Counted from the first letter of the stretch, positions 1 through 10,469 are shown. The stretch is 64,000 nt of DNA from Pedobacter quisquiliarum (GCF_014642175.1 NZ_BMIL01000002.1:460854-524853); one strand, 5' to 3'. Notes: a model not told the origin generated them from the sequence alone. Program-made: numbers and translations.

Positions 1-498
1 ACCCAAGTATTCATTGTTCAGCTTTAGATAGAATTCTTCCGGATCTACCTGTAACCCGCTTAGTGGCTTTTCCCAACTCGCGCGGTAGCGCAGGCGAAGT
101 TGCAGCGCCTCATCTTTTTCAAGCGTTTCATCCGTTCTAAACCGGTGACTCAATTTAGAGCTGTACAGCTTTTGTGTATATGCATACTGTTGGATAAAAC
201 GGTGTATAAACTTCCCGTCTTCCCGCCGGATCAGGTAACCTAAACCTACGTCATTAGCCGAATTAAGTGCTTTGTTGGCTACAACCTCCAGGTCCAGTCG
301 CTCGAAAACCCTGTCGTTTTTATCTGCAGGGAACGGATGTTGTTTCAGCAGCTGCCGACCTTCTAATTTGGAGTTAATCTTCCAGTCATTTTGAAGTTTA
401 AAGGAAGTATTGATGACGGGTAAAATGCCGAACTGGTTCTGGGCGGATGCCACTAAACTCAGGCCCATTAACAGGAAGAGGATCAGGTAACCTTTCAT
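1..498 (-). CDS. DUF2490-like outer-membrane protein, N-terminal part (runs off the window)
   Basis: I read this frame directly from the minus strand. It opens with ATG at 498 and has no stop before the window edge. The first ~20 residues (MKGYLILFLLMGLSLVASAQ) form a signal peptide with an SAQ-type cleavage site common in Bacteroidota. The mature part has alternating polar/hydrophobic strands, the pattern of a beta-barrel, and includes RFRTDETLEKDEALQLRLRY and WEKPLSGLQ, which resemble DUF2490 proteins as I recall them. About 166 residues are visible. It starts 5 nt after the stop of the upstream gene, so the two are probably cotranscribed. The family assignment is from memory; no function is claimed. 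Confidence 0.6.
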   Translation of the reverse strand, partial: MKGYLILFLLMGLSLVASAQNQFGILPVINTSFKLQNDWKINSKLEGRQLLKQHPFPADKNDRVFERLDLEVVANKALNSANDVGLGYLIRREDGKFIHRFIQQYAYTQKLYSSKLSHRFRTDETLEKDEALQLRLRYRASWEKPLSGLQVDPEEFYLKLNNEYLG

Positions 499-503
499 AG
501 ATG

Positions 504-1109
504 CTAAAAAAGTAAGTGGGGATTGTCTTTGCTAATGATCTTCGATGTACGGATCAGTGTGCCCTGATCGTCAACAAGAACTTCGTAGTCTGAAGTACTT
601 CTGTCCTTAGTGCCCCTGATGACCAGTTCGTACCGGGTAGTGTACTTTTCTGCAGGCTCTTTTTTAGCAAGGAGTAACTGGAGCGTCTTGGCTGGTCCGG
701 TCCACTGTCGTTGTACCTTTATGATTTTAATACGGCTAAATTCCGCTTCAAGCGTCTTTTCAATGGTATTGCGAAGCGCCTCGGGTAAGGACTTGAAGCT
801 GATCAGCGTTTCTATATCCTGAAGTTTCCCGCCTTCATCAAACTCGATACTGTAAATGGTGCCGTCCTGTTTTACTTTGGCTTCAATGCTGCGGCCTTTC
901 TGACTTTCTTCTCCATACCATTTGGTTCGGCGGCCTTCAAAAACCTGATCGACATATTGCAAAGCGGACTTAGGCACCTGAGCGGTTTTAATCGCGTATT
1001 CACGTTCTGTTTTCTGCTGCGCAAAAGTCGTTTCGACATTTAACAGCAAAGCAAAGGCGACTAGTAACAGGCTCCCCTGCAGTTTTTTGCATTTGTCTAT
1101 TGGCTTCAT
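504..1109 (-). CDS. secreted PepSY-like protein of unknown function
   Basis: About 201 residues. A hydrophobic signal segment (LQGSLLLVAFALLLNVETTFAQ) precedes the mature protein. The body has short repeats of the kind seen in PepSY-like domains: a strand such as EAKVKQDGTIYSIEFDEGGK followed by a helix around LPEALRNTIEKTLEAEFSRI. I take the ATG at 1109 as the start; an in-frame GTG at 1115 would add two residues. A TAGCTTTG hexamer-like -7 match lies at 1122-1115, but I see no TTG at the right distance. It is followed 5 nt later by the DUF2490-like gene. The fold is an inference from sequence pattern; the substrate is unknown. Confidence 0.55.
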   Translation of the reverse strand: MKPIDKCKKLQGSLLLVAFALLLNVETTFAQQKTEREYAIKTAQVPKSALQYVDQVFEGRRTKWYGEESQKGRSIEAKVKQDGTIYSIEFDEGGKLQDIETLISFKSLPEALRNTIEKTLEAEFSRIKIIKVQRQWTGPAKTLQLLLAKKEPAEKYTTRYELVIRGTKDRSTSDYEVLVDDQGTLIRTSKIISKDNPHLLF

Positions 1110-1233
1110 GTTCACAAAGCTAGTGAAAAACGCGCCAGATCATAGCTTTACTGCTTAATAACGTTGGTATCCCGAACACTGCTAAAGGTAAGTGCCAAAG
1201 GCCTCCAGCGGTTAGCACCACGCTATGACAGTT

Positions 1234-1704
1234 TTACTTAGCAAGGTAGACGCTATCAGGTACAGCATCCAGCCAAACTGTAGGACCTTTCTCCCGGCCG
1301 GTTATGGCGAGCTGAACGAAAGTGCTATCTGCACTTGCACCGTGCCAATGGGGTAGATTGGGTGGACATTTAACAACATCGCCTTTTCGGAGGATCATTT
1401 TTGACTTTCCTTTTTCCTGGTAATATCCAACTCCTGCCGTAGCCAATACAATCTGACCCGCAGGGTGTAGATGCCATTTGCTTCTTGCACCCGGCGCAAA
1501 GGTGACATTCCCAACCGCCGTTTCATTTACACTATCTGCATCTACGAGGGATTTTACCCAGACCTCACCTACAAAGTTCTCGTTGGTGTTTTTCTCGCCT
1601 TTAGGGAAAATAGGTGCTGGTGTATGTGCCGCTTTTTGATCTTGCCTGCAGGCAATGATGGTGGCGATTACAACTGGTAGAAAGTATTTGATTTTGTAAC
1701 GCAT
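1234..1704 (-). CDS. cupin-domain lipoprotein (copy 1)
   Basis: 156 residues. The N-terminus is a lipoprotein signal with a lipobox at TIIAC (residues ~15-19), so the protein is probably anchored in a membrane outside the cytoplasm. The rest is one cupin barrel: motif 1 is SKWHLHPAGQIVLATAGVGY with its metal-ligand histidines, and motif 2 is around GDVVKCPPNLPHWHG. It is a paralogue of the cupin at 4256-4711: both share IFPKGEK, the WH-HP-GQ core, GVGYYQE and a PHWHG/EHWHG motif. It is the last gene of the minus-strand run with hydrolase, CMD protein, flavodoxin and reductase. Cupins of this sort can be metal-dependent enzymes or sensors; the substrate is not evident. Confidence 0.82.
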   Translation of the reverse strand: MRYKIKYFLPVVIATIIACRQDQKAAHTPAPIFPKGEKNTNENFVGEVWVKSLVDADSVNETAVGNVTFAPGARSKWHLHPAGQIVLATAGVGYYQEKGKSKMILRKGDVVKCPPNLPHWHGASADSTFVQLAITGREKGPTVWLDAVPDSVYLAK

Positions 1705-1714
1705 AGGAATAGTA

Positions 1715-2773
1715 TTAAAGATTGGCTTTATAGAAATTAGTGAGTTTGTTTACTGCCTGCGTTACATATTCTGGCTTCCAGTAGGTTTGTATGTGCGTTG
1801 CTGCATCAATAATATACAGCTCTTTGCTTTTAGCCTTTGTTACTTTGCTAAATGCTGCGTCAGTCATATACTTTGTATCTGCCCTGCTACCAGCAATCAT
1901 GAGCAAAGGTTGATTGATCAAATCTATGTTACTGGTGGCATCCCAAGTCATCAGATCGAGCATACTACTCATGGTATATAAGAAGGTTGAATTCGGATGT
2001 GCATGACTTCGATAATAGTATTCGTATCCTTCACGATAAAGATCCGTGGAGGTTTTCGCTATTTCTTCATCTGTGACACTTGCAATGCCAGCGTATTGAA
2101 TTTCCTGGCCTGCAGCTTCCTGTGTACGGGCAAGGGTTGCTTTTTCCAGACGTTCTTGAATCGTAGCTACCTGCGCATTTTGAAATCCGTTTCTTCTTAC
2201 CTCGCCGGAATTAAACATGCTTAAAGTAGCGACAGCTTTCAGGCGTTTATCAGCTTGTGCTGCTTTTAAAGTATATCCTCCGCCACCACAAATACCAAGC
2301 ACCCCCAATCTACTGGGATCAACACCCCGATACCGACTAATGAAGTCTGCCATCCCATGAATATCCTCAACGCGATTTGCCGGCTTGTCCGTATGGCGTG
2401 GCATGCCACCACTTGCACCCTGAAAAGCTGCATCTGCAGCTATTGTTACATATCCAGCCTCTGCCAACCGTTGTGCATACAAGCCTGCAGTCTGTTCTTT
2501 TATTCCCCCATTAGGGTGGGCAATTACAATAGCGGGAAATTTATCATCAGCGTTATAGTTCGCAGGTGTATAGACATTTGCGGCAATCTCAATTCCGTTA
2601 AGTTTGTACTTAACCGGATGAATATTTACGCTTCCTTTTTCATTTTTAGTTATTGCCCCTTCATAAACCAGTGTATAAGGGTTCTGCTTATAATGTTGTC
2701 GAGATTGCCCGTCAACTGTTGCGCAGTTTACAAGGAAGAATGCCATCGTTGCTATAGTGTTTAGTGCTTTCAT
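1715..2773 (-). CDS. secreted alpha/beta hydrolase, dienelactone-hydrolase-like
   Basis: 352 residues from the ATG at 2773 (MKALNTIATMAFFLVNCATV). The frame stays open upstream to 2911, but that part runs through the upstream CMD gene and looks non-coding. A signal peptide or possible lipobox opens the protein. The core has the alpha/beta-hydrolase strand FPAIVIAHPNGG, then the nucleophile elbow LGVLGICGGGG, in which the nucleophile position is cysteine rather than serine, as in dienelactone hydrolases. LLMIAGSRADTKYM would carry the acidic residue and ATHIQTYW the histidine. The gene sits 8 nt downstream of the CMD gene, in one transcription unit. The substrate is unknown; an exported esterase or lactonase is the natural guess. 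Confidence 0.8.
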   Translation of the reverse strand: MKALNTIATMAFFLVNCATVDGQSRQHYKQNPYTLVYEGAITKNEKGSVNIHPVKYKLNGIEIAANVYTPANYNADDKFPAIVIAHPNGGIKEQTAGLYAQRLAEAGYVTIAADAAFQGASGGMPRHTDKPANRVEDIHGMADFISRYRGVDPSRLGVLGICGGGGYTLKAAQADKRLKAVATLSMFNSGEVRRNGFQNAQVATIQERLEKATLARTQEAAGQEIQYAGIASVTDEEIAKTSTDLYREGYEYYYRSHAHPNSTFLYTMSSMLDLMTWDATSNIDLINQPLLMIAGSRADTKYMTDAAFSKVTKAKSKELYIIDAATHIQTYWKPEYVTQAVNKLTNFYKANL

Positions 2774-2781
2774 CCAATATG

Positions 2782-3519
2782 TTAATTTTTGCTTTTTAAA
2801 ACTTCGCTCAACTCGTTTGCGGCAGCCAGGGTTTTCTCCTCCCCAATGATGGGTTTGACAATGCCGATGAATTGTTGTAGTTGCTGGGCAGTTAGACCGA
2901 GATTGAGGCAAATGTTCAAATGGGAGCGTAGCATAGGTTCAGCAAAGCCGATACTGCTGATCACTGCTATCGTTACCAGTTCACGGTCTTTAAAGCTGAG
3001 CACATCCCGTTCGAAAATGTCTGCAAAGAGATGTTCTTTAAGAAAGATCTCCATGGTTGGTGCAAAAGCTGCATAGCCTTTCTTTGGTTCGGTTTCTTTT
3101 ACCCCCGTTAGCTTTTCTAATATCACTTTTCCCCGATCAAACTTCTTGCCTTCGGCCAGAATTGCTGATGCGTCAGCACCAATGACATCATTGAGGCCCT
3201 TAGCTTTACGATCGTCAAGTACCGTCATGAAAGTTTGCAAGCCACGGATGCTACGGGGAAATCCACAATAAGCATAACTATGCAGTATGGCTTCCTTGAT
3301 TTCATTTACGGTAAGTCCAGCATCTAATCCGTTATTTAAATTCCCTTTTAACGCTGCTAAATCACCTTTGGCGGTCTGCGCCGCAATGGCTATCAGGTTT
3401 TGCTGTTTGTGGTTCAGCGCAGCTCTTTGCATATCCTGGGCATTTGAAATTGAAAAAAGGGAAAGGGAAAAGATCAGAATAATGCCGAGTGCTTTTAAGA
3501 TACCTGTATTCATGTGCAT
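2782..3519 (-). CDS. secreted carboxymuconolactone decarboxylase-family protein (two domains)
   Basis: 245 residues. A signal peptide (IILIFSLSLFSISNAQ) is followed by two alpha-helical CMD/AhpD-like units. The first contains AILHSYAYCGFPRSIRGL, with one cysteine where AhpD-type enzymes have a CxxC pair, and the second contains ELVTIAVISSIGFAEPMLRSHL, with no cysteine in the equivalent segment. The usual peroxidase disulfide chemistry therefore looks absent or altered. Most CMD proteins are cytoplasmic, so the signal peptide is notable. The stop of the flavodoxin gene lies 2 nt upstream of this start, which argues for translational coupling. Function is unknown. Confidence 0.8.
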   Translation of the reverse strand: MHMNTGILKALGIILIFSLSLFSISNAQDMQRAALNHKQQNLIAIAAQTAKGDLAALKGNLNNGLDAGLTVNEIKEAILHSYAYCGFPRSIRGLQTFMTVLDDRKAKGLNDVIGADASAILAEGKKFDRGKVILEKLTGVKETEPKKGYAAFAPTMEIFLKEHLFADIFERDVLSFKDRELVTIAVISSIGFAEPMLRSHLNICLNLGLTAQQLQQFIGIVKPIIGEEKTLAAANELSEVLKSKN

Positions 3520-3521
3520 AG

Positions 3522-4169
3522 CTATTTTAAGATTTCAATTTTCTGTAACCACTTATGGACTTCCAGTTGTGCCCGCTTTTCATTTTCGTCTTTCATCACA
3601 AACAGTATCCCATCCCGTTCTTTTCCGCCCTCTGTGGAGAAACCCTCAAGGATGTTGCAGTTTGGGGCTAACGCTTTTACAGTCTGAATGGTGCTCCCAA
3701 TACCATACCCTGCATTGGTGTTAAAAGGGATGAGTGTTTTCCCTTTAAGATTGTGGCTTGTGAGGAAACTTTTCACTGGGGGAGGTAATTGCATGCCCCA
3801 GGTCGGAAAGCCTAGAAAGATAATGTCATATCGTGTGATACTGTCAATTTTTGTTTTAAGCGGCGGTAAGTAGCCATTACTATTCTCTTTTGCTACCTGT
3901 TCCACGATCGCCTGGTAGTTCTCCGGATAAGGCCTTTCCAATTCCAACGAGACTAGTGTTCCACCGACCTGTTTTTGAATGATTTCAGCAACTGCTTTGG
4001 TGTTTTTTGTCCTTGATAGGTAGACAATCAACACTTTTTTGCCCCTAAGCGTGCTTTCCCCAGACACATTTACTCCAGTCTCAGTACCTGACTGCTGTGC
4101 CTTTAAACAACCAGAAAACATACAGATTGTTGTTATTAGAAGAATGCTGAACTTGAATGTTTTTGCCAT
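3522..4169 (-). CDS. exported flavodoxin-like lipoprotein
   Basis: About 215 residues from ATG 4169 (MAKTFKFSILLITTICMFSG). A TTG at 4178 is an alternative. The signal ends in a lipobox-like FSGC, so a lipid-anchored protein outside the cytoplasm is predicted. The mature part is a flavodoxin fold: KVLIVYLSRTKNTKAVAEII is the phosphate-binding loop strand for FMN, followed by the PTWGMQLPPPVKSFL flavin-contact loop and NTNAGYGIGS. Flavodoxins normally carry electrons in the cytoplasm, so an exported one is unusual and suggests redox work in the periplasm with the neighbouring secreted enzymes. It lies between a cupin gene and the CMD gene. Confidence 0.83.
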   Translation of the reverse strand: MAKTFKFSILLITTICMFSGCLKAQQSGTETGVNVSGESTLRGKKVLIVYLSRTKNTKAVAEIIQKQVGGTLVSLELERPYPENYQAIVEQVAKENSNGYLPPLKTKIDSITRYDIIFLGFPTWGMQLPPPVKSFLTSHNLKGKTLIPFNTNAGYGIGSTIQTVKALAPNCNILEGFSTEGGKERDGILFVMKDENEKRAQLEVHKWLQKIEILK

Positions 4170-4255
4170 AATAAACAATTGATTACAAAGATCTTTTTTA
4201 GCAGGCCTATTTAAGTAGATGTATTACGGAGATGGTAACCAATGTTAAGGTTGCC

Positions 4256-4711
4256 CTACTTTTTTCCATAATATTGTTCATCAGTGACCTTCTCCAGCCA
4301 AACCGTTTTCCCTTTTTCCGAAGGCGAAGTTGCGATGTAAGTCACGCCCTGGTCTGGCGTTGCACCGTGCCAGTGTTCAACCCCCGGTAAGCACTTGATG
4401 ACGTCGCCTTTCTTAATCGTTCTTTTAGCTTTATTTCTTTCCTGATAGTACCCAACACCCTCCGTAACGATCAGGACTTGGCCACCAGGATGAACGTGCC
4501 AGTTCAAGCGTGCATCCGGGTCTGAAATAGCAACTGAAGTGCCGTAACGAAATACACTATCTGCTGGGTTGAGCTCAGAGAGCCAGACGTTTCCTACATG
4601 GTGTACATTGGGGGCCTTTTCTCCCTTAGGGAAAATAGAAGTTTCTTCAGATGCGCTTTTGCAGCCAGTTAAAGCACCAAGGAGGCAGATGACAAACATG
4701 AATATTCTCAT
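4256..4711 (-). CDS. cupin-domain lipoprotein (copy 2)
   Basis: 151 residues with a clear lipobox (LGALTGC) after a short signal. The cupin core reads ARLNWHVHPGGQVLIVTEGV, with the metal-binding histidines, and GDVIKCLPGVEHWHG. It is a diverged copy of the cupin at 1234-1704 and keeps the IFPKGEK start of the mature domain. Having both copies in one operon suggests they act on related substrates or form mixed oligomers, but this is inference. It lies 33 nt downstream of the aldo/keto reductase gene. Confidence 0.82.
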   Translation of the reverse strand: MRIFMFVICLLGALTGCKSASEETSIFPKGEKAPNVHHVGNVWLSELNPADSVFRYGTSVAISDPDARLNWHVHPGGQVLIVTEGVGYYQERNKAKRTIKKGDVIKCLPGVEHWHGATPDQGVTYIATSPSEKGKTVWLEKVTDEQYYGKK

Positions 4712-4744
4712 AGTTTTCGATTTTTTTATGGTTTCATTCTTACG

Positions 4745-5746
<1,002 letters not shown>

Positions 5747-5947
5747 TTATTGATCCGAATCCTTTCCCAACCACATCACCACTGCGGGATTTCGATGGTT
5801 AGAAACACTGATTACAAATATCCCCTTGATCCTGAGCCTTGGCGGTATATAAATTCCTGCTTTTATAACCATTTTTACTGATCGTAATCCTGGTTTAGTT
5901 ACAACCTCATTGAATTTTTTAAGTTTGTGTAGGTAGACAAATCAGTC

Positions 5948-6844
5948 ATGGAAAAAGAGTACAACTTTAAGACAATCAGTGAATATAACAGCTTTAACAA
6001 TCACGAAACACTGCACCCCCTGGTGAGCGTGATTGACTTCTCGAAAGCAAAAAAACGCACTGGGTCTAAAATGAACTTCGATCTATATTGTATCTTCTTA
6101 AAGGATGTAAAATGTGGTGACTTGAAGTATGGTCGTCACAATTACGACTATCAGGAAGGCACATTGGTTTTTGTTTCACCTGGACAAACCATTGATGTTG
6201 AGAATAAAGTAGACTTATACCAGCCGATGGGACATGGTCTGGTATTTCATCCCGATCTGATCCGGGGAACTTCTCTTGGAAAAGCGCTAAGTGAGTATCA
6301 TTTCTTTAGCTACCACACCAATGAGGCCTTGCACCTTTCTTCCAAGGAACGACAGTTGATATTAGATTTATTCGAGAAAGTTAAAAGCGAACTTGAGCAG
6401 TCGATAGATAAACACAGTAAAAAGTTGATTGCCTCCACGGTTGAGTTGTTGCTTAACTACTGTGATCGATTTTATGATCGCCAGTTTATTACAAGAGAGA
6501 CCGCAAATAAAGGTGTTCTGGAGCATTTTGAGGAATTGTTGAATGGATACTTTAAATCAGAAAAGCCTTATTCCATTGGCTTGCCTTCAGTAGCTTATTG
6601 TGCCGAGCAGCTTCACTTTTCAGCCAACTATTTTGGAGACCTGATCAAAAAGGAAACCGGTAAGACGGCGCAGGAATTTATACAAGAGAAAATCATCAAT
6701 GTTGCCAAGGATAAAATTTTTGAACGTGATCGGTCCGTCAGTGAAATTGCTTATGAGCTTGGGTTTAGATATCCGCAACATTTTATCCGGCTTTTTAAAA
6801 AGCGGGTGGGGCACACGCCAAATGAATACCGGACGCTCAACTAA
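5948..6844 (+). CDS. AraC-family transcriptional regulator
   Basis: 298 residues. The N-terminal ~180 residues form an effector domain of the cupin type (YDYQEGTLVFVSPGQTIDVE is a typical barrel segment). The C-terminal ~100 residues are the paired helix-turn-helix: AYCAEQLHFSANYFGDLIKK for the first and VSEIAYELGFRYPQHFIRLF for the second, then the conserved GHTPNEYR. It is transcribed away from the aldo/keto reductase operon and is the obvious candidate to regulate it. It also precedes the cytochrome/isoquinoline-oxidoreductase genes, which lie 200 nt downstream on the same strand. Which of the two it controls cannot be told from sequence alone. Confidence 0.9.
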   Translation: MEKEYNFKTISEYNSFNNHETLHPLVSVIDFSKAKKRTGSKMNFDLYCIFLKDVKCGDLKYGRHNYDYQEGTLVFVSPGQTIDVENKVDLYQPMGHGLVFHPDLIRGTSLGKALSEYHFFSYHTNEALHLSSKERQLILDLFEKVKSELEQSIDKHSKKLIASTVELLLNYCDRFYDRQFITRETANKGVLEHFEELLNGYFKSEKPYSIGLPSVAYCAEQLHFSANYFGDLIKKETGKTAQEFIQEKIINVAKDKIFERDRSVSEIAYELGFRYPQHFIRLFKKRVGHTPNEYRTLN

Positions 6845-6876
6845 CGAACAACCTTCATCAACCAAATATAAATCTT

Positions 6877-6984
6877 ATGAAAAATGTATTTTTGACACTA
6901 TTGATCCTTATTGGCGGTGTATATACGTCCAGTGCACAGTCGCTTCTCAAGACTTGCCAGACCAGCAAAGCTGTCTGCTGGTAA
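6877..6984 (+). CDS. 35-residue putative secreted peptide
   Basis: An ATG at 6877 opens a 35-codon frame ending TAA at 6982-6984. The product starts MKNVFLTLLILIGGVYTSSA, a clean signal peptide with a normal A-Q-S cleavage region, and leaves only about 14 mature residues with two cysteines (TCQTSKAVCW). It lies in the 200-nt gap between the AraC gene and the cytochrome gene on the same strand. It could be a real small secreted peptide, a leader peptide, or the stump of a longer secreted protein that lost its C-terminus. No homologue is recognised. Confidence 0.4.
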   Translation: MKNVFLTLLILIGGVYTSSAQSLLKTCQTSKAVCW

Positions 6985-7047
6985 GTAGTGCGAGCTGGAT
7001 CCATGTGATCAAAAAATCATGTATATTGAACAACAACAATAAAAGAT

Positions 7048-7695
7048 ATGATTGCTAACCAATTCAACGGACACAAGCATGAAGGCACATTGAGGTCTGT
7101 ACTTGTCATGGCCGTGCTCATGCTCATCATCGGCTTTATGGCCTTCGGATCAACAATTGGGCACAAAAGAAAAGTTATGCAAGGCAAACCAATTGCAGCC
7201 AAAGATAGCGTTGCTTCGGTAAAAGCCTTTGAAAAGGTCTATGCTGTACTGATGAGCCCACGGTGCATGAATTGCCATCCTGCGGGTGACGTGCCCTTGC
7301 AGGGCGATGATAGTCACCTCCACGCGATGTTGCCAAAAAGGGGTACTGACGGAAAAGGTGTCTACGCGATGAAGTGTATGAACTGCCATCAGCCCACCAA
7401 CACACCGGGTCTGCATACGCCTCCCGGGAACCCGAACTGGCATTTACCACCGGCAGATATGAAAATGGTGTTTGAAGGCAGATCTCCTTATGAGCTCGCT
7501 AAACAGCTGGTCGACCCGAAGCAGAATGGGCATAAGGACATTAAAAAGCTTAAAGAGCATGCTGATGATGACCTGGTGCTGGCGGGTTGGAACATGGGGG
7601 AGGCACGTACACTTCCGCCAATGAGCCACGCAGAATTTAAAAAGGCCTGGATCACCTGGCTGAACACCGGTGCATTTGCGCCAAAGGAGCAATAA
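7048..7695 (+). CDS. diheme c-type cytochrome-like membrane-anchored protein
   Basis: 215 residues. An N-terminal hydrophobic helix (LVMAVLMLIIGFMAFGSTIG) anchors it or acts as a signal. Two CxxCH heme-attachment sites are visible, CMNCHPAG near residue 73 and CMNCHQPT near residue 112. The C-terminal half (FEGRSPYELAKQLVDPKQNG and the following helices) is not a usual class I cytochrome fold. It lies 28 nt before the molybdenum subunit gene and probably carries electrons from the oxidoreductase to the respiratory chain. This is inferred from context and from similar operons of isoquinoline 1-oxidoreductase-type enzymes. Confidence 0.83.
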   Translation: MIANQFNGHKHEGTLRSVLVMAVLMLIIGFMAFGSTIGHKRKVMQGKPIAAKDSVASVKAFEKVYAVLMSPRCMNCHPAGDVPLQGDDSHLHAMLPKRGTDGKGVYAMKCMNCHQPTNTPGLHTPPGNPNWHLPPADMKMVFEGRSPYELAKQLVDPKQNGHKDIKKLKEHADDDLVLAGWNMGEARTLPPMSHAEFKKAWITWLNTGAFAPKEQ

Positions 7696-7723
7696 TCATT
7701 CAAGCATCGTTAAGACATTCTAA

Positions 7724-9973
7724 ATGGAAAACCTTAAAACAAACAGCAGCAGGCGTACTTTCTTAAAAACGTCGCTCTTAGCTGGCGGTGGGCTGATGAT
7801 CCATTTCAGCGGCCTGGCTAAACTCGTCCTTCCACATACCGAAGGCGGGCAAGCTGCGGAACAATGGACTGAAATAAATGGCTATGTTAAAATTAGCCCG
7901 AAGAACGTGATCACCATCCTTTGCCCAAATCCGGAGTTTGGACAGAATGTGATGACTTCGCTCCCAATGATTGTGGCTGAAGAGCTGGATGTAGACTGGA
8001 AGAAGGTGGTTGTGGAGATGGGCCCGCACGATAATGTAAAATTGGGCCCACAGTTTACTGGTGGCAGTAATTCTATGCGAATGTACTGGAAGCCACTCCG
8101 GGAAGCCGGCGCAACGGCTCGCCACATGCTAAAGCTTGCAGCTGCAGAAACCTGGAGCGTGCCAGTAGATGAAATAACGACCCGGCAGGGTATGCTTTAT
8201 CATGATAAAACCAGCAAAAAAGCTACTTACGGGGATGTTGCCGCCAAAGCAGCTGGAATGCCGGTGCCCAAAGGTATAAAGCTTAAAGATGTTAAAGATT
8301 TCAACGTTGTAAGGAAGTCTCAAAAGAATGTAGAAGGGGCTAAGTTAGTTAGCGGTAAACCGCTCTTTGGCCTGGATTATCAGCATGAAGGTATGCTGAT
8401 AGCCATGATCCACCATCCGCCCGCCTTTGGTATGACGCACAAGTCCTTCGATGCCACTGCTACCCGCAAGATGCCGGGCATTAAAGATGTTTTTACCATT
8501 AAGGTTTACGAAGATGGCTTTGCACAGGGCGGTTTTGATGTCAGAACTTTTAATGACTTAATTGTTGTTGTGGGGAAAACCACCTGGGAGGTGATGAATG
8601 CCCGCAAGAAACTGGTTGTAGAATGGATGCCCATTGGAGATGTCAAAAACACAATGGCCGGCAGAGATGGAAAACGGGAGGTGGTTGTGCCGGGTGCCCT
8701 GGAGAGTACAACAACGCAGTTGTTGAAAATGCGGGAATATGAGAAAATGCCTGCCCAGCAGTTGAGGAAAGACGGTGACCCAGAAACTGCTTTTAAGAAT
8801 GCTGCTCAGATTATTGAGCGCAGCTACGATGCACCATTCCTGGCACATAATTGCATGGAGCCGATGAACTTTTTCGCCCATGTGACAGATGATAAAGCAT
8901 TACTGGTGGGGCCCGTACAGGCGCCAGGGTGGACTGAACCAACCTTGGCGAAGGTGTTAAATCTTCCGCCAGACAAAATAGAAATCCAGATGACCAGAAT
9001 GGGCGGGGGCTTTGGGCGCCGTGCTTACGGGCACTATCTGGTGGAAGCCGCCCTGATCTCCAGGAAAGCTAAAGCACCTGTGAAACTGATCTACAGTCGT
9101 GAGGATGATACTACCTACGGTATTTACCGGCCAATGTACACCGCTACCTACCGTGCTGCATTAGATGCGGATAAAAATCTAATTGCCTTCCATGTAAAAG
9201 GGGGCGGCATTCCGGAACATGCCATTCATGCGAACCGCTTTCCGGCGGGCGCAGTAGATCATTATCTTGCTGAGGGATGGGAAATTCCTTCCAATATAAC
9301 CATAGGCGCATTCAGGGCGCCAAGGTCTAATTTCAATGCAGCTGCAGAACAATGCTTTTTGGATGAGCTTGCAGAGGCAATGGGCAAAGATCCGATTGCT
9401 TTACGGCTGGAGCTTCTAAAAAGAGCAAAGGAAAATCCCGTTGGCAAGAACAATGAATATGATGCTGACCGGTATGCTGGCGTGCTGGAACTGGTGCGTG
9501 AAAAATCGGGATGGAACAGCGCAGTGCCGAAACCATTTAAGCGGGGCGTTGCCGCATATTTCTGTCACAACTCCTATGCTGCACATGTTGTGGATCTGGT
9601 GCTTAAAGATGGACAGCCCTATGTAGAGCGGGTTTTTAGCGCAGTAGACTGTGGTATTGTAATTAATCCGGATGCAGCGATAAACATGGTTCAGGGTGCA
9701 GTTGTGGATGGCATTGGTAACAGCCTGTACGGTGGGTTGACGCATAAAGATGGCGTGGTTCAGGAACAAAACTTCCATAGTTACCGCCTGATCAGAATGC
9801 ATGAGGCACCAAAGTCAATTGATGTATCATTTGTACAAAATGATATAGACCCAACCGGACTGGGTGAACCACCTTTTCCACCGGTTTTTGGTGCTGTAGC
9901 AAATGCGCTCTATAAGGCAACAGGCAAACGTCATTATCAGCAACCTTTTACGCTATCTAACAGCAGGATCTAG
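7724..9973 (+). CDS. iorB: xanthine dehydrogenase-family molybdopterin-binding subunit (isoquinoline 1-oxidoreductase beta-type)
   Basis: 749 residues. The N-terminus has a twin-arginine signal ([15 protein letters not shown]), so the folded cofactor-loaded enzyme is exported by Tat. The body is the single-chain aldehyde oxidase/xanthine dehydrogenase molybdenum subunit: GGGFGRR is the cofactor-binding glycine segment, [20 protein letters not shown] is the family signature, and [18 protein letters not shown] near the C-terminus carries the catalytic-glutamate-type GEP segment. The small 2Fe-2S subunit follows directly. Such enzymes hydroxylate N-heterocycles or oxidise aldehydes; the actual substrate is unknown. 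The symbol is used in the family sense only. Confidence 0.9.
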   Translation: MENLKTNSSRRTFLKTSLLAGGGLMIHFSGLAKLVLPHTEGGQAAEQWTEINGYVKISPKNVITILCPNPEFGQNVMTSLPMIVAEELDVDWKKVVVEMGPHDNVKLGPQFTGGSNSMRMYWKPLREAGATARHMLKLAAAETWSVPVDEITTRQGMLYHDKTSKKATYGDVAAKAAGMPVPKGIKLKDVKDFNVVRKSQKNVEGAKLVSGKPLFGLDYQHEGMLIAMIHHPPAFGMTHKSFDATATRKMPGIKDVFTIKVYEDGFAQGGFDVRTFNDLIVVVGKTTWEVMNARKKLVVEWMPIGDVKNTMAGRDGKREVVVPGALESTTTQLLKMREYEKMPAQQLRKDGDPETAFKNAAQIIERSYDAPFLAHNCMEPMNFFAHVTDDKALLVGPVQAPGWTEPTLAKVLNLPPDKIEIQMTRMGGGFGRRAYGHYLVEAALISRKAKAPVKLIYSREDDTTYGIYRPMYTATYRAALDADKNLIAFHVKGGGIPEHAIHANRFPAGAVDHYLAEGWEIPSNITIGAFRAPRSNFNAAAEQCFLDELAEAMGKDPIALRLELLKRAKENPVGKNNEYDADRYAGVLELVREKSGWNSAVPKPFKRGVAAYFCHNSYAAHVVDLVLKDGQPYVERVFSAVDCGIVINPDAAINMVQGAVVDGIGNSLYGGLTHKDGVVQEQNFHSYRLIRMHEAPKSIDVSFVQNDIDPTGLGEPPFPPVFGAVANALYKATGKRHYQQPFTLSNSRI

Positions 9974-10001
9974 TTGGACATTTTTTAATATTGAACTCAT
10001 T

Positions 10002-10469
10002 ATGATTACGCTAAATATCAATCAGAAAACTTACAAGTTAGACCTGGACCCAAATACCCCTTTATTATGGGTGTTGCGGGATCATGTAGGACTGGTGGGC
10101 ACAAAATACGGCTGTGGTGTTGCGCAATGCGGCGCATGCGTTGTACATCTTGATGGTGAAGCCGTACGCTCCTGCGTTACAAAGGCGAGCCGTGCGGTCG
10201 GAAAGAAGGTGGTAACCATTGAGGGGCTTTCTGAAAATAACAGTCACCCACTGCAAAAAACATGGCTCGAACTGGATGTCTCACAATGCGGATATTGCCA
10301 GGCCGGACAAATCATGTCTGCCGCTGTGCTGCTACGAGAGAACAAGAACCCCACCGATCAGGATATTAATGATGCCATGGCTGGAAATATCTGCCGCTGC
10401 GGTACTTACCTCCGGATTAAGGAAGCAATCAAGTTTGCTGCAGCCGCGGGTAGCGGAGAGAAGGTCTGA
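10002..10469 (+). CDS. iorA: (2Fe-2S)-binding small subunit of the molybdenum oxidoreductase
   Basis: 155 residues from ATG 10002 ([17 protein letters not shown]). The open frame extends further upstream, but that part overlaps the end of iorB. The N-terminal domain is a plant-ferredoxin-type 2Fe-2S site ([16 protein letters not shown], then the distal C in VRSC). The C-terminal helical domain holds the second cluster ([10 protein letters not shown] and [10 protein letters not shown]). Both clusters relay electrons from the molybdenum subunit to the cytochrome. The gene starts 28 nt after the iorB stop, in the same operon. Confidence 0.92.
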   Translation: MITLNINQKTYKLDLDPNTPLLWVLRDHVGLVGTKYGCGVAQCGACVVHLDGEAVRSCVTKASRAVGKKVVTIEGLSENNSHPLQKTWLELDVSQCGYCQAGQIMSAAVLLRENKNPTDQDINDAMAGNICRCGTYLRIKEAIKFAAAAGSGEKV

